From the NCBI GenBank assembly GCA_000469685.2, contig LS997566.1, positions 25,132,432 through 25,196,431 on the forward strand: DNA of 64,000 nucleotides, given 5' to 3'. This document shows positions 10,369 through 29,553 of the stretch, in pieces. This DNA comes from Haemonchus contortus (taxonomy: Eukaryota; Nematoda; Chromadorea; Rhabditida; Trichostrongylidae). The position numbers were made by a program, and so were the translations under genes. Position 1 is the stretch's first letter; every line of letters starts with the position of its first letter. The notes under the pieces were generated by a model. It was not told where the DNA came from, did no database searches, and worked only from the letters and a program-made list of their open reading frames with translations.

Positions 10369-12017
10369 CTAAAGGTTAAGGCAACCGGTGAGGAGTGCAT
10401 ACGAAAGTAGAGAAGTTCCGCTGACCACGACAACCCTCTCAAAATCGAGAAATTCATTTAAGAGAGGAGGTGAACTACTGCGAAGTCCCTGTTCAAAAGA
10501 AGAAAAGTGTATGTGGTAGCTGGTAGTAAGAATAGAAGGATGAAGCTTTTGGGCGTTAATCATTCCGGTCTGAGGGGATGCGTCCCCCACTCGACTTCCA
10601 TTCGGAATCGTAGTGGCGTACTGCATGTGGCACAATGATTTGCGGTAAGCAGTCGATGTAAAAGTCAGGGCTTTTATTCTCCCCAAAAGAGGCTGGTGTC
10701 AATTAACAGATCCCGGAGGCACGGAAGGCTTGGTTGGCCTAGGCAGATAGCGGTCTGGGATTCGAACCCATGACTATGTTGCGAGGAAGTGCGCCACTTG
10801 CCACTACACCACTTCACCCCTAGTTGGTAATAGGCTTAAGAAACCACGGTGTGGTAATCATGCTTTCCCGAGAGAACATTTCGAAAGAACAGTGCTAATA
10901 GAGTGCACAGCACAGTCAGACCCCAGTATGCAAGTTCTCCCCTCAGCCAAAACAGACCCATGACCAGGAATTATATTGCTGCGAACTACTAATAGATAAA
11001 AAGAGGAAGAAAGCCTCCAAATCTACCCGGTATGCGGCGTGTTTTTGAAACTCAGGGCTCAGACTGTTTATATATTTCAACAGAGAATCGCCATTGTAAA
11101 TATGCCAATCTTCCCGCGCTCGAGGGTCAAGTCGCACTAGGGGGGTGATTGTCATCAAGCGTAAAAATGCCAGAGGCGTCACGTACTTATAAAAGAGGAT
11201 TGGTTTGTTGTTATCCTCGAGGGGAATTCGAAACTCCTCGTCTTCACCGTTGTCGCGCATCTTCACCACACTTTCTACTGGAGCATGTACGACGGATCGT
11301 TGTACGATACCATATCGTGCCGGCGATTGCTGTTGTGGTGGTGCTGGCGGCTGCTGTACTTCTGGTGGAGACGCAGAAGGCATAGGAACCTGAAAGGACT
11401 GAAAGGAGGAACTATACATATAGGGAATCAACAAAGCACCGGGGTAACATCATCAAGTTGAGATGGAACGGTTTGTAAAATCCACTTTTCAATCATTGAG
11501 GCACTGACGTGACTGTCTGACTCAGGGGTTCTCACCACACCTTTTATGCCGGATAAAGCAGTCGATTGGCTCACCCAGATTCGAGAAGCCATGGATTAGC
11601 GAGGTGAAAGCTTTGCCCATTTTATTATTTCCAGATGGATATCGGAAGTTATATCGACCCCATTTTCCTCATTTCGTGAATACTACCCACAGCAAAGCGG
11701 CGATTAAGAAATACTCGTTTAAGAACGATATAGAGCAGCCTGCTTGAAAATGCGAATTTTCTTATGTGGAACAATATACTATACACTACGTTTTTCCCAT
11801 ATGCCTTAGGAAAGGATGATGCAACTTCAAGAACGCGACAAGCTGCGATAGAACTTACCCGCAGGTTGCTCTCGATGCTTCGCCTTCGGAGGCGTCGCAG
11901 TCTCCGTTGCTCCTTCTCGTCATCGTTTTCGTCCGGTGGAGCATTCACTCGGGCAGCGATTTTCGTTGTTGTCACCCCCGGGGAAATCCGCAATCCTGTC
12001 GACGTACTGTTTCGCAT
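10369..12017 (-). CDS. uncharacterised protein, three predicted exons (213 aa)
   Basis: Three minus-strand exons join in phase 0: 12017-11859 (start ATG, 53 codons), 11389-11027 (121 codons) and 10488-10369 (39 codons plus TAG). Splice sites are CGG/GTAAGT, TTTCAG/GTTCC, CGG/GTAGAT and GAACAG/GGACTT. The N-terminus is Ser/Thr-rich and then strongly charged (ENDDEKEQRRLRRLRRRS). Exon 2 begins with a Pro/Gln-rich linker and contains a denser stretch (ILFYKYVTPLAFLRL, then EDWHIYNGDSLLKYINSL) that may fold. I recognise no domain. A TTTTAG acceptor lies two bases before the ATG, as in trans-spliced nematode mRNAs, and an AATAAA is present at 10198-10193. The last exon is the least certain. Confidence 0.45.
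10552..10820 (-). repeat. tRNA-related SINE, copy 2
   Basis: Read on the minus strand, this copy has the best-preserved head: A-box-like TGGTGTAGTGGCAAGTGG and a perfect B-box GGTTCGAATCC. It continues with CTAGGCCAACCAAGCC and the tail GAAGTCGAGTGGGGGACGCA. The middle of the body is rearranged or diverged. It lies in the predicted last intron of the 10369-12017 gene. A real tRNA gene is unlikely because the cloverleaf arms do not close. Confidence 0.8.
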
Positions 12018-12020
12018 TTC
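12018..12020 (-). promoter_or_regulatory. candidate spliced-leader acceptor
   Basis: The minus strand reads TGTGCTTTTAG/AAATG. The acceptor-like AG sits two bases before the predicted start of the 10369-12017 gene, a spacing common for SL1/SL2 trans-splicing. No in-phase upstream exon fits this site. Confidence 0.35.
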
Positions 12021-12029
12021 TAAAAGCAC

Positions 12030-13417
12030 AGCGCTCCGCTAACCAACTCAGACAAATCGCAACGAATAAACTAATGAGGCTCTACGTCTTGAAATAAAAG
12101 GAGAAAAAACTGATAACAATTAAAATGAGCATACTGTAGCTAGTGTCCCGATCCTGATCGGCAACGAGCCGATTGGTCTCATCTATAGAAACGCCTCGAC
12201 TCATTCGACTTCCACAGCCGAGATTGTTGAAGGACTGAAGTACGACTGTTCTCAGACAATAACACGTGTCAGCTTTGTTACGGAATTGAAATTATGAACA
12301 ATCCTGATGCAGACTCAAACGAGGGCGCTGAACCGTTAGATTCCAAGGTACCTATTGCGCTCTGCTTATTGTATTTCTATGAAGAATGAGAGTAACCCAG
12401 AATATAGAGATTTTAAGGAAGAAAAGGGATAGCTCTTGGAGTTGAATTCAAGTCGATCGTGCTAATCGTGGGTGAGCCGTGGGTTGAATTTGGCCAATCC
12501 ACCCATACCTGCACTCGAAGAGAGTGTCGGTAATACAAAGCCTATATAGTTACGTAATCAATTGAAATTATTCATTAAAAGTGATCATTCGGCATTTTAT
12601 GCCCTTGCCAGCTTTAAAACTTCCATATGCATACTGCCAATTATCAGTTAGGTTACGACATAAACCACATCAGAACGAACAAAAAATATTGGTGAGATCA
12701 GGAAGTGAGTTTGTTCGTGGGGAACTCAAAAAAGTATTGGGACATCGTTATTACCCTATGGGACGATTCGCATTTTACTTTTCGCTTTGCTTTCTGACTT
12801 TTTACGATATGCAGTATTTCCCGTACGCTTATGATTTTCCTTTTTAAGGACCGTACCCAAATATCTATGCAAAACCCATCGAGAGATGAGGCGCTCTCCT
12901 TTTAATGCCCAACCATAAGTATACACAGACTGGAAAAATTGCAGTGTGGATAAGGACAAGCAACGGGAGTGGCCAGCGCCCCTCTGCACTGGTCAAGCGG
13001 ATCTTTAGAGGTCTTGCGGTTTTTCCCATGTGCTTTACGGCACTTCCTCTGCAGTTGGCTGTTGGTTTGACACGTTTTTCGCTACACAGAGAGATTTGAG
13101 ACGACCTTTTTGGGAAATTGAGCCAAATACAGAGGCGCCCAAGAAATTTAACTCTTTGTTGTCAGGCGTTCTCCACAAAACCTCAAGCATAGAAAAAGGA
13201 GAACCGGAATACAGAATCTGCCCATGTTCGTAGAACGAGAACGAACAACCTCTTCTTAATGAATGACAACCTCAATCTCGTGAGAGACGCTCATTTCCAT
13301 GTTAGCACTTCCAAAGACCGGTGGTCGATTTGGGGTAAAGTGGCGAAGGTGATTCTCGTGGGGACAAACACGGTTGCTTCTATCAAAAGGGCGCAGAGGT
13401 GTGATCAAAACTTTTCT
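12030..13417. other. spacer between two minus-strand genes
   Basis: Neither strand offers a splice-bounded exon here. It is presumed to hold the 3' UTR of the 13418-14039 gene and intergenic or outron sequence. Confidence 0.35.
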
Positions 13418-14039
13418 CTACTTGTACGAGCTCGCGTATATTCTTTCCGTCATCTGCCGAGGATAGTATGAAATTTTTTGCAAAATACATATGATAAAAC
13501 AAAAAGAGGTAAAAAGGACGTACATTGATGAGACCTTTGAAGTGAGAGATGATGCTGGACGATTGTGGCGTTCCACAACTCTGCGTTCGATGCATCGGCG
13601 GATGAGGTTTGTCCACCCGTGAAACATGACGGCCTTGAATACCAGAATTAACCCAAATGTCACACTGAATATCGCCATATACTCCTTGAGCAAACACTGC
13701 ATAATCTTCACCTGTGACAGGGGAGAAATGATTGATGGATCGCGTCTCTTCTTGTGGAAGACGATTCACAGCTGTGATTTCCGGTGTTCGTGAAGGTGCT
13801 TGCAGATTTGGACGATCTAAAACGTAACTTTACAGTAATGGCACACGATTACTGTAACTTCTGCTAAGAAAGTAATCGGTAACGGCAAGGAACTCACTTG
13901 AGACTAGCAGTGCTTCCGGTTCTTTGATATCAATGCCGTCATATCCGCCCTCGCAGGAGGCATCGAACGACGCTGAAAATCTCAGTTCCGTTAGTTCCTT
14001 CTCAAAATGTGTCCACCAAAAGCCACGGTTCTTTGTCAT
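13418..14039 (-). CDS. uncharacterised protein, three predicted exons (156 aa)
   Basis: Predicted exons are 14039-13898, 13816-13524 and 13453-13418. They total 471 bases and keep one frame across both junctions (CTCAA/GTGAGT to TTTTAG/ATCGT; CAAT/GTACGT to CGGCAG/ATGAC). The start is the ATG at 14039 (MTKNRGFWW). A nearby alternative ATG four bases upstream closes quickly. The product is polar, with a central Pro/Ser-rich stretch (DKPHPPMHRTQSCGTPQSS), and has no signal peptide or domain I recognise. It lies 550 bp downstream of the kinase gene on the same strand. The 293-bp middle exon contains possible internal splice sites, so its exact boundaries are uncertain. Confidence 0.45.
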
Positions 14040-14060
14040 TCATACTTTTTCAAACTTGGA

Positions 14061-14063
14061 ACT
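14061..14063 (-). promoter_or_regulatory. candidate spliced-leader acceptor
   Basis: CTCTTTTGCAG/TTCC on the minus strand lies 21 bases before the ATG at 14039. It would suit trans-splicing of a downstream operon gene. No upstream in-frame exon is needed. Confidence 0.3.
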
Positions 14064-14588
14064 GCAAAAGAGTTCCCAGTGGGCAAGAGATTAACAGATG
14101 TCTGTGGTAGCTAGCGAACAGACGCGGACAAAAAGGGCCAATTGATCAGCGCCTGCTGTAAGTCTTCTTCAATTGTCTCCGGCATGAAAAAGATGGCAAT
14201 GCAGCATGAAATTGGGGCTGTTCATCTATCACTCACTTCTTTCGAAAGGGAGAATGAAGAGGCGAAGGGGGATGAACATTACAGAGTTGGCCCCGAACAA
14301 AATTGAAACCCAGAAGTGGCTCAGCAACAAAAATGAAGTAAAATCAGCAGGACTTCTTGACTTCCGAGAGGAAAAGAAACAAACATAGAAATAGAACAAA
14401 ACCAAAATAGGTGTCCTCATTGTTATGCCTGCATATATCTAGTATTTGAGCCAACCTATTCACGTTCTGTTATTTTTCTTATGTTGCTGGACGTGCCTCG
14501 TTTTTATGCCTCTTTCGCGTCTTCAAAATTCCAAAATAATCCGAAAAATGATTAATTCGAGAAATCGCTTGGTTGCCATTCAGAGAAT

Positions 14589-23100
<8,512 letters not shown>

Positions 23101-23120
23101 TATCGTTGCATCCCTGTAGA
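23101..23120 (-). promoter_or_regulatory. candidate spliced-leader acceptor of the kinase gene
   Basis: The minus strand reads GGCTCTACAG/GGATGCAACGATA before the start codon at 23100. The AG lies 13 bases upstream of the ATG, as expected for trans-splicing. An in-frame upstream exon is not needed, because the first exon opens with a good start (MTSSSEGEILQV). Confidence 0.4.
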
Positions 23121-26100
23121 GCCCACAATTAAACTGGCATATCAGTAAACATCAAAGAAGTGTTTGATCGCTGCGAAACAAATAGACAATCGAAGAACAA
23201 CCTTCTCTGCAACTGCGTTGAACCATGTCGGAACTGGGTGAGGAAGAGCGATAAATGGGAAAATCCAAAGGGCATTGAGGTGGCTGGTCGGCAGTCTGCG
23301 GTCTCGACCAGAATGGTGTGGGCGCCTCAGAGAGGCAAAACGTGCAACCCCGGCAACCACCCCTTCCCCCACGGGAATTCCCGGCTCATCGTTACCAAAT
23401 CAATGAATCAACAACTAACTGTTTGCCATCTTGCCCTCATCCGAGGATTACGATCGGCACGCAAGAGCCCCTTGTTGCTGAGGGCTCCATATTGGTTTCA
23501 AATACTCCAGGTGAGATATCTGTTGAGGACAGACCCATAGTATCAATGGAAAGGTAACTTGGGCTCCAACAAATCCCGGGCGTACTTCCAAACAGCGAAA
23601 TTGAAACAAATTAAAAATATTTCTTACAATTACAACTACGAGAACGTTTAGTACGCTATGGAATGAGATAATTTTCAGAGGTAGTGGATGGCGGTATATT
23701 CGCAGATCGGTAACTCGGTCTTACTTAACTAAGCAGATTCTTTTGCGATCTCTGAGTGATTTCAATCAGAATTTCCTAGACAATCGCCCTCAGGATGTTC
23801 CCCTCGATGTGTTTCGCTGGCAAGGTCACATCGTATCAGAGCCAGGGTCAAATGCTGATTGGGAACATATCCGCCTTCGCTGTGATTGGAATCTTTCTGC
23901 ATTGATTTCACATGTGGGATAGAGCAGCTTTATGGCAGATTGGGAGAACCCGCCAGCTCTCTTACTGTACCTTCTCCCTTGAAGAATATGATCCTCCATT
24001 CAGTACTTTTCCACATTATAAGAAATGACACTGAACATGGGTGGTCCGACCAGGAAAAAAGGCAAAAGAGCTGAAGTGACAGAGTTGGAACATCCAAAAC
24101 GGGCTTCAAAGACCGCCTACGCTTGATTGTTTTGGGAAGAGCGAGAACGAGATTAGTATTATTCAAATGGGAATATGACGTCATCAATAATAGAATCCAA
24201 TGACAACAAATAAGAAATGCATAATTCCGGTCGGAAAAAGCACGGAAAAAGTTCGCTTATCCATCCATTATACCTTGGAATCTGCGCTTGTGGCGCTTAA
24301 CACTGAAAACTTAAAGTCTGGCCCGAACACCATATGAATTCCTAAGTCATTGATCAGGCCGAGCCACGGGATCCTCTGTGAACGCTACTAATCGCCTGTT
24401 GGTCACCAGCTGATCCTACTTCTTTACTTCTTACCCCGAAGCTTTCGAGATCAATAACAGTGTAACAGAGCAAAACCTCTTTGAAACCCACCCCTACTCA
24501 TCGGCCACCCCAGACACTCTACTTTGGGGAATACAGGGTAAGCGTTGGCATTAGTGGCTATATAGGGAGATTACAGTCCCTTAATCAGGTCAGCCAGGCC
24601 GCTTATGTTAATTACCTTGGTTAATTGAGTTAATCGTTCTGAATTTAATCAACCGTAATAACAGAAAGCTGGCAAAAATAGGTTCAAAGAGCATATTTTC
24701 TGCAGAGGGCGGAAGCTGAGATGAAACAATTTTGTTGACAGCGAAGTACAGTTGCCCTTAGCTTTTTGGGTTCAAATGGAACTCGAGGAAGTTGATTAAC
24801 GTGAAAGCTCCCTATGCTCTGGGAATGCCACACCTATTGAGACGGCACATACGCTCATATCGAACAGAAAATTTGAGAATAAACGAATCACACAATCAAA
24901 TTTAAAAGAACGGAAATCACCAAGGCAGTACTATGAAAGGGCAATGTGCTACGACGTCTAGTCAATGCTTACTCCCTAGTTCTTCGTTGAGGACGAGTTC
25001 GGTGCCGATCGCTCCACAAAGTAACAGCCTATGTGAGACAAAGGTGAACTATTGATGTGTAGGTGTTAAGCATGAGACTCCCTCAACAGCTGTCAAAAAG
25101 TAGTCTTCCATCAGCAATCTCTACAATAGAAAGCCAACGTTGATATCTAGCCAGGAGCACCAGAAGGACATGATGGAAATGGTTTTGTAACAAAAAATGA
25201 ACAATCCGAATGGAAGGGTCCAAAAAACTGTGGTCGTTGAACCATAGCCGTGAGTAGTAAAGAAAAGGAAATGGAAAGGGACTGCTATAAACATGCACTC
25301 ATGGTTTGCCTAATGGAAAACCGTCATTCTCCCAGTCGAAAGCTGTCAAATGCGAAAAAAAAAAGTGATTTAGGAAAATGGGTTAGTGGTATCTAAAGGT
25401 GACATGTTTCTGAGAAAACGGAAAGACCTACAGAACACTTTCGGTGGCAGGTAATTAGGCACTTCACTTTCGGTTAAGCCTATAAAAGATTATTCCGAGT
25501 CACAATTTCAACCGGTCAGCTTTTCAACTCATTCAGCTATTCCGTGGTGGCATGCCACAGTGAAATTGAATCCATGCCAAGGAATTATTTCCAAGAAAAA
25601 CATTAATCACAGTCCAAAAGACAAAGGAATTAACAATTGCGACATGTCTGGGAGGGAAAAGTTGGAAGAGCGATTGACGATGTGACAACCTAGGATTTCA
25701 CTTGGAACTGAACGACGTCCTCTGCAGTGCAGAGACGTCCTCGCCACATTAACATAAAGTGAACTTGGGGGTTGCAGCCAGGGTGCTGGGACCCTCGGGA
25801 CTCTGTCGGCTATCAATATTGGAGGAAAGTGGACACCCGGCCGTTGCGCTCTATGCATGCTTTTACATTGGTTGCCACTGGAAAGCAAATGGCTATCATC
25901 TCGGAACAGCTAGCTCACTTCTATGACACTACAAAAGAAGGAATCCCTGGTGAATCAATTCTGGGCTTAGTATAATTTTAATTATGAGGCAACGATTAAT
26001 TTGCCTTCCCATGGGCTCTAAAGTGCAATGGCCATAGATGTAAACGATTCCCAGATAGATGGGGCAAAAACCGTATTCGATATGCAAGACTCGGGAAGGA

Positions 26101-26640
26101 CTTCACAACTTTGCTGCTTCCGGTCATGAATTTTGACGGATTGGGCGCTTCCATGGCATATTCACTTTATCGATAGAGCTGAAGGTGGTGGACAAGTGGC
26201 GAAGTGCAGCCAGCGCCAGTTCCTCAATCATCGTCATGCCCATCTTTTGTGTCCGTTCGAACGTGACGGAAAAGCACACTCATCGAGATTTATAGTTACT
26301 GGTATTGCGTGCATAAGAAGCAGATAATTCAGGGAAAAAAATCCCGTGAAGCGGAAACCCTCATCAGCAGAAATGAATAACATGCAAACAAAAATCATAA
26401 AGACCCTTTCACAGCTCGTCTCACCATCGCATTGTGTGAAAAGTAAAAGAGTGGGAGAGGGATAAGTAGCCGCAACGATCAATACCCAAAAGATGCAAAA
26501 CCAAGCGGGAGGGAGCAGATAATGAGAGGGAACGACCTCGGAAAAGCGCAAAAGCTTTGGGATTTGACACCAAGGCGTGGTGAGTTCCGTCGAAGGCCAC
26601 GGAACTTCTACGCCTCAAACGAGGTCATCTCCGCCAGATG
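23121..26640. other. no supported gene upstream of the kinase
   Basis: Several short frames on both strands lack splice context or recognisable motifs. The 5' flank of the kinase gene should contain its promoter, but no element can be named from sequence alone. Confidence 0.35.
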
Positions 26641-26890
26641 GTGTCACTAAAACCGTCGTCGTGAACGTGCGGATCTGGAGGTGATTACGTATCCACAGGA
26701 TTACATGCAGCTGTTATCCGCCAAGAAAACACGAACGAGACAATCGTTTGATCCGGTGGATCAGTCCTTAATTGGCTCATTAGGTGAACGATCATCACAG
26801 AACGATCGAGTTCTAATTAGGGAACCAAGAGCTCGTGCGTCAGGGCGTAGCTGGGAACTTACAGGAGTCAGGAATAGGCTTTGGAAGAAA
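26600..26890 (+). CDS. possible exon pair of an unknown plus-strand gene
   Basis: A plus-strand open stretch from GATTACATG (26699) to a good donor AAGAAA/GTAAGC (26890) is bounded on the left by an acceptor-like TATCCACAG. It would encode a basic stretch including LLSAKKTRTRQSFDP and WELTGVRNRLWKK. A preceding open segment ending CGCCAGATG/GTGTCA would join in phase over a 57-bp intron (ATELLRLKRGHLRQM before the junction). No domain is recognisable and I found no further exons, so this is tentative. Confidence 0.25.
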
Positions 26891-27639
26891 GTAAGCCTCC
26901 GAAGAGGATCGAAGGGCTGCCAACAGATAGGTAGCAGCTGGCAACAATCGCCGGTCGTCTTCGTCTAGGAGAATTGAGTAAAAGTAGTTAATCGATCACG
27001 ACCGTCGTAGTTCTTTTTGAAGAGGCAAAGCAGTGGAAATCAACGAGGATAAGGTTGAATGAGTAGGCCCCTTTTTTGGTTGAGCCCGAGTGGGAAGGGA
27101 AGTCTAGCTGTTGATTCTGAAGACCGTGGGCAGATGGTCATCCAGTGTGGTAGGCAACGTACGGTATAAAGTCTTGAATGCGACAAGAAGTGTAATGAGC
27201 CAGATGATGAAATTGATCGAATGAGGGGCAAGTTTTAGTTTAGGATAAAAAAAGTGTCAAATCTCACGCTCGGAGGAATGACGCCTCCGAAAAGATGAGG
27301 GGGTGGCGAAAGAGATGGGGCGAAAGTTATTTGGCCTGCTTTCTGTTACGCATAATTCGCGAGGAGATTAGTTCTTTCTCGACAGCGTCGTCTACGAGGT
27401 GTTCTCACGAGGCTCGCGAGTTGCTCGACATCAGCCAGGCATTTCAGCCATTCAACCATGAGGAACTCGCTTTTTTGGGCAGACTACTCCTACATGTCGT
27501 GCCAAATGTTTGCCAGAACGAGTCGTGGCTTTCGCCTGCTCCCCACAAACCAACTGAAGCGAACCTGCTCGAAAACTAGACCCGAGTACTACGGAGCGAG
27601 CATTACGTCATGAGATAACTTAGATAGTATGACACATGG

Positions 27640-27800
27640 AACAGGCGATAAGTTGGACTGGTCATCTGTCGATGGCAGATTGGCAGAGAAGATTCTATGA
27701 ATTAACTCGAGTTGGGCATGGGTAGAGCAACTGCGACCACTCGAGATGCAACTCGAAATCGATGGGGACGTCTCTGAGCAGTTGGTAGGATTCTAAGCAA
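27640..27800 (+). mobile_element. decayed RTE-like 3' end
   Basis: A frame reading WTGHLSMADWQRRFYEL, with later stops, resembles the W-GH...W-RR-E region after the reverse transcriptase domain of RTE LINEs. It is heavily mutated, and no RT motifs are nearby. Confidence 0.25.
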
Positions 27801-28066
27801 ACATCTAATAAATTATTGGACCGCCTAGGTTATTCAACTTGAAGCAACAAATCGATCCAGTCGGTAGTTCCAAGATTCGTGATAATCGGCAATATTTCGT
27901 GAAACGAATGTTGTTTTCGACTTGCGAGAGCATCTAACATTTGCACTATATCATTGCTTATCAACAGATATTATTATTACCATTAAAAAATAAGGATTTA
28001 GAGAGTTCTTCAAAAAGTAAAAGTGGTGGGTTATAGCATTAATCAATCTTGATTTGATTGAAGCCA

Positions 28067-28735
28067 TCAGGTGAAATCGCCGATAGAGCTTATATTCATC
28101 CAAAACAATTCACGAGAGCGACGGAAGCACTCGGGTGGAGGGAAGGAGCCAACTGGGCAAAACAGTGCAGTCAGCTGTTGGAGAGCTGCTGGCGCTGACC
28201 GACAAGATATCTTGAGAGCTTTGTCCGCAACAGCATATGGATAACGATGCCGAGGCACGAGGTCAGTCCACCTGCCAGACCGAGTTACGGCACTTTTCGG
28301 CGAGTGGGTGATGGATTTGACGAACCAAAAACCTCGCTTCTGTTGATCTTTCCTCACAAATGTTCGTGATTTGCCTTTGAGTAATTGGGTGTTTGTTATT
28401 CCTCGCAGAATAGAGTTGGCATCTCAGAACCCGGAACGAAAGAGAAAGCGGAAATGTGAGAGGATATTGACGAACTATCTCAACATTCTGATTAGTGGTA
28501 ATTCTTCATTTTTCAATTTTTCTCGAATTTTTCGAAGATTTGAATTTTCTCCAGCGTGTTGGGCAACCGCCTTCGATAGGTATCGGAGTCGTTTTCCAGA
28601 AGAAAAATTTCGCGATGCCATGCTCCTCCTGATGACATGAACGGAGCTGCTAGGTGTTGTAGGACAAAAGCTAATTGTATCAAATGGGTGCCATGAATCG
28701 CTTGAACGCTGATACCTTATCGAGAGGAAATACAT
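28067..28735 (-). other. two adjacent minus-strand ORFs of unknown nature
   Basis: One frame (28475-28735) includes SSGKRLRYLSKAVAQHAG, then a charged helix-like segment. The next (28067-28357) includes KRGFWFVKSITHSPKSA and a Pro/Ser-rich end. An acceptor-like TTTGTGAG precedes the second. I cannot connect them convincingly or name a family; they may be exons or chance frames. Confidence 0.2.
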
Positions 28736-28804
28736 TGTCGTGTAGGAATATGCGACAAGAGGGACTCTGAGGATGTGTCAGTGACCTTATCAAGCGTGAA
28801 GGGC

Positions 28805-29062
28805 GGGTGTGGTGCGTTAGGAACGAAATGGTCGCGTCGCGGTGAGAGGGGCGTCGCGCGCGAAGGAATGTAACAGGATGCAGCAGTAGGTAGGAAATGA
28901 GAGAACAAAAGTACTAATAGTAGAATTAAGCATAAAATAATGATCGCATATCGATTGAGTTGTATGAAGAACGCTAGAGCTGTAATAACGGCGAATGAGT
29001 GGTCTGCGACAGCCGCGTGCGGCAAATCGATTACTCAAGATCGTTCCCAACGCCCGTCTCCC
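28805..29062 (-). mobile_element. 260-bp TIR element (MITE), copy 1
   Basis: The element has imperfect inverted ends of about 23 bp sharing the exact core GCGTTAGGAACGA (one end here is a single-base variant, GCGTTGGGAACGA). The 9-base word GTGAAGGGC flanks it on both sides (28796-28804 and 29063-29071), a target-site duplication. The interior is non-coding and includes GACAGCCGCGTGCGGC. It lies in inverted orientation to copy 2, 223 bp away. Confidence 0.85.
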
Positions 29063-29285
29063 GTGAAGGGCTCTTCTGGGAGTTGGTGCCAACCTTCATT
29101 CTTGCCACCAACACCCCTTCTACGCCACCTCGTTATTATATAGTGGTGGATTTATGCATGTTGAACGCTTCCTCATAAAGCACTTGTGGTTACACAGTGT
29201 TCACAGTTACGGGTAAAAACTGATTTCGCACGACGTCGATGCATGGTTAAAGTTATGGTAACAGCCCAAACACAGGAAGGGGCAC

Positions 29286-29544
29286 GGGAGACGGGCGTTA
29301 GGAACGATTTTGAGTAATCGATTCGCCGCATGCGGCTGTCGCGGACCACTCATTCGCCGTTATTACAGCTCTAGCGTTCTTAATACAGCTCAATCGATAT
29401 ACGATCATTATTTTATGCATAATTCTACTATTAGTACTTTTGTTCTTGTATTTCTTACCTACTGCTGCATCCTGCTGCACTCCTCCGCGCGCGACGCCCC
29501 TCTCACCGCGACGCGACCATTTCGTTCCTAACGCACCACACCCG
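29286..29544 (+). mobile_element. 260-bp TIR element (MITE), copy 2
   Basis: It has the same termini (GGGAGACGGGCGTTAGGAAC and its diverged inverted partner) and the same interior as copies 1 and 3. The direct repeat AAGGGGCAC flanks it at 29277-29285 and 29545-29553. High similarity to the other copies and intact target duplications suggest recent activity. An 8-9 bp duplication points to hAT, Merlin or Mutator-type transposases acting in trans. Confidence 0.87.
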
Positions 29545-29553
29545 AAGGGGCAC

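Noticed and set aside
10740..10820. Minus-strand tRNA with perfect B-box GGTTCGAATCC
   Set aside because: The same head precedes an identical 200-bp body at several other sites; it is a SINE head, not a tRNA gene.
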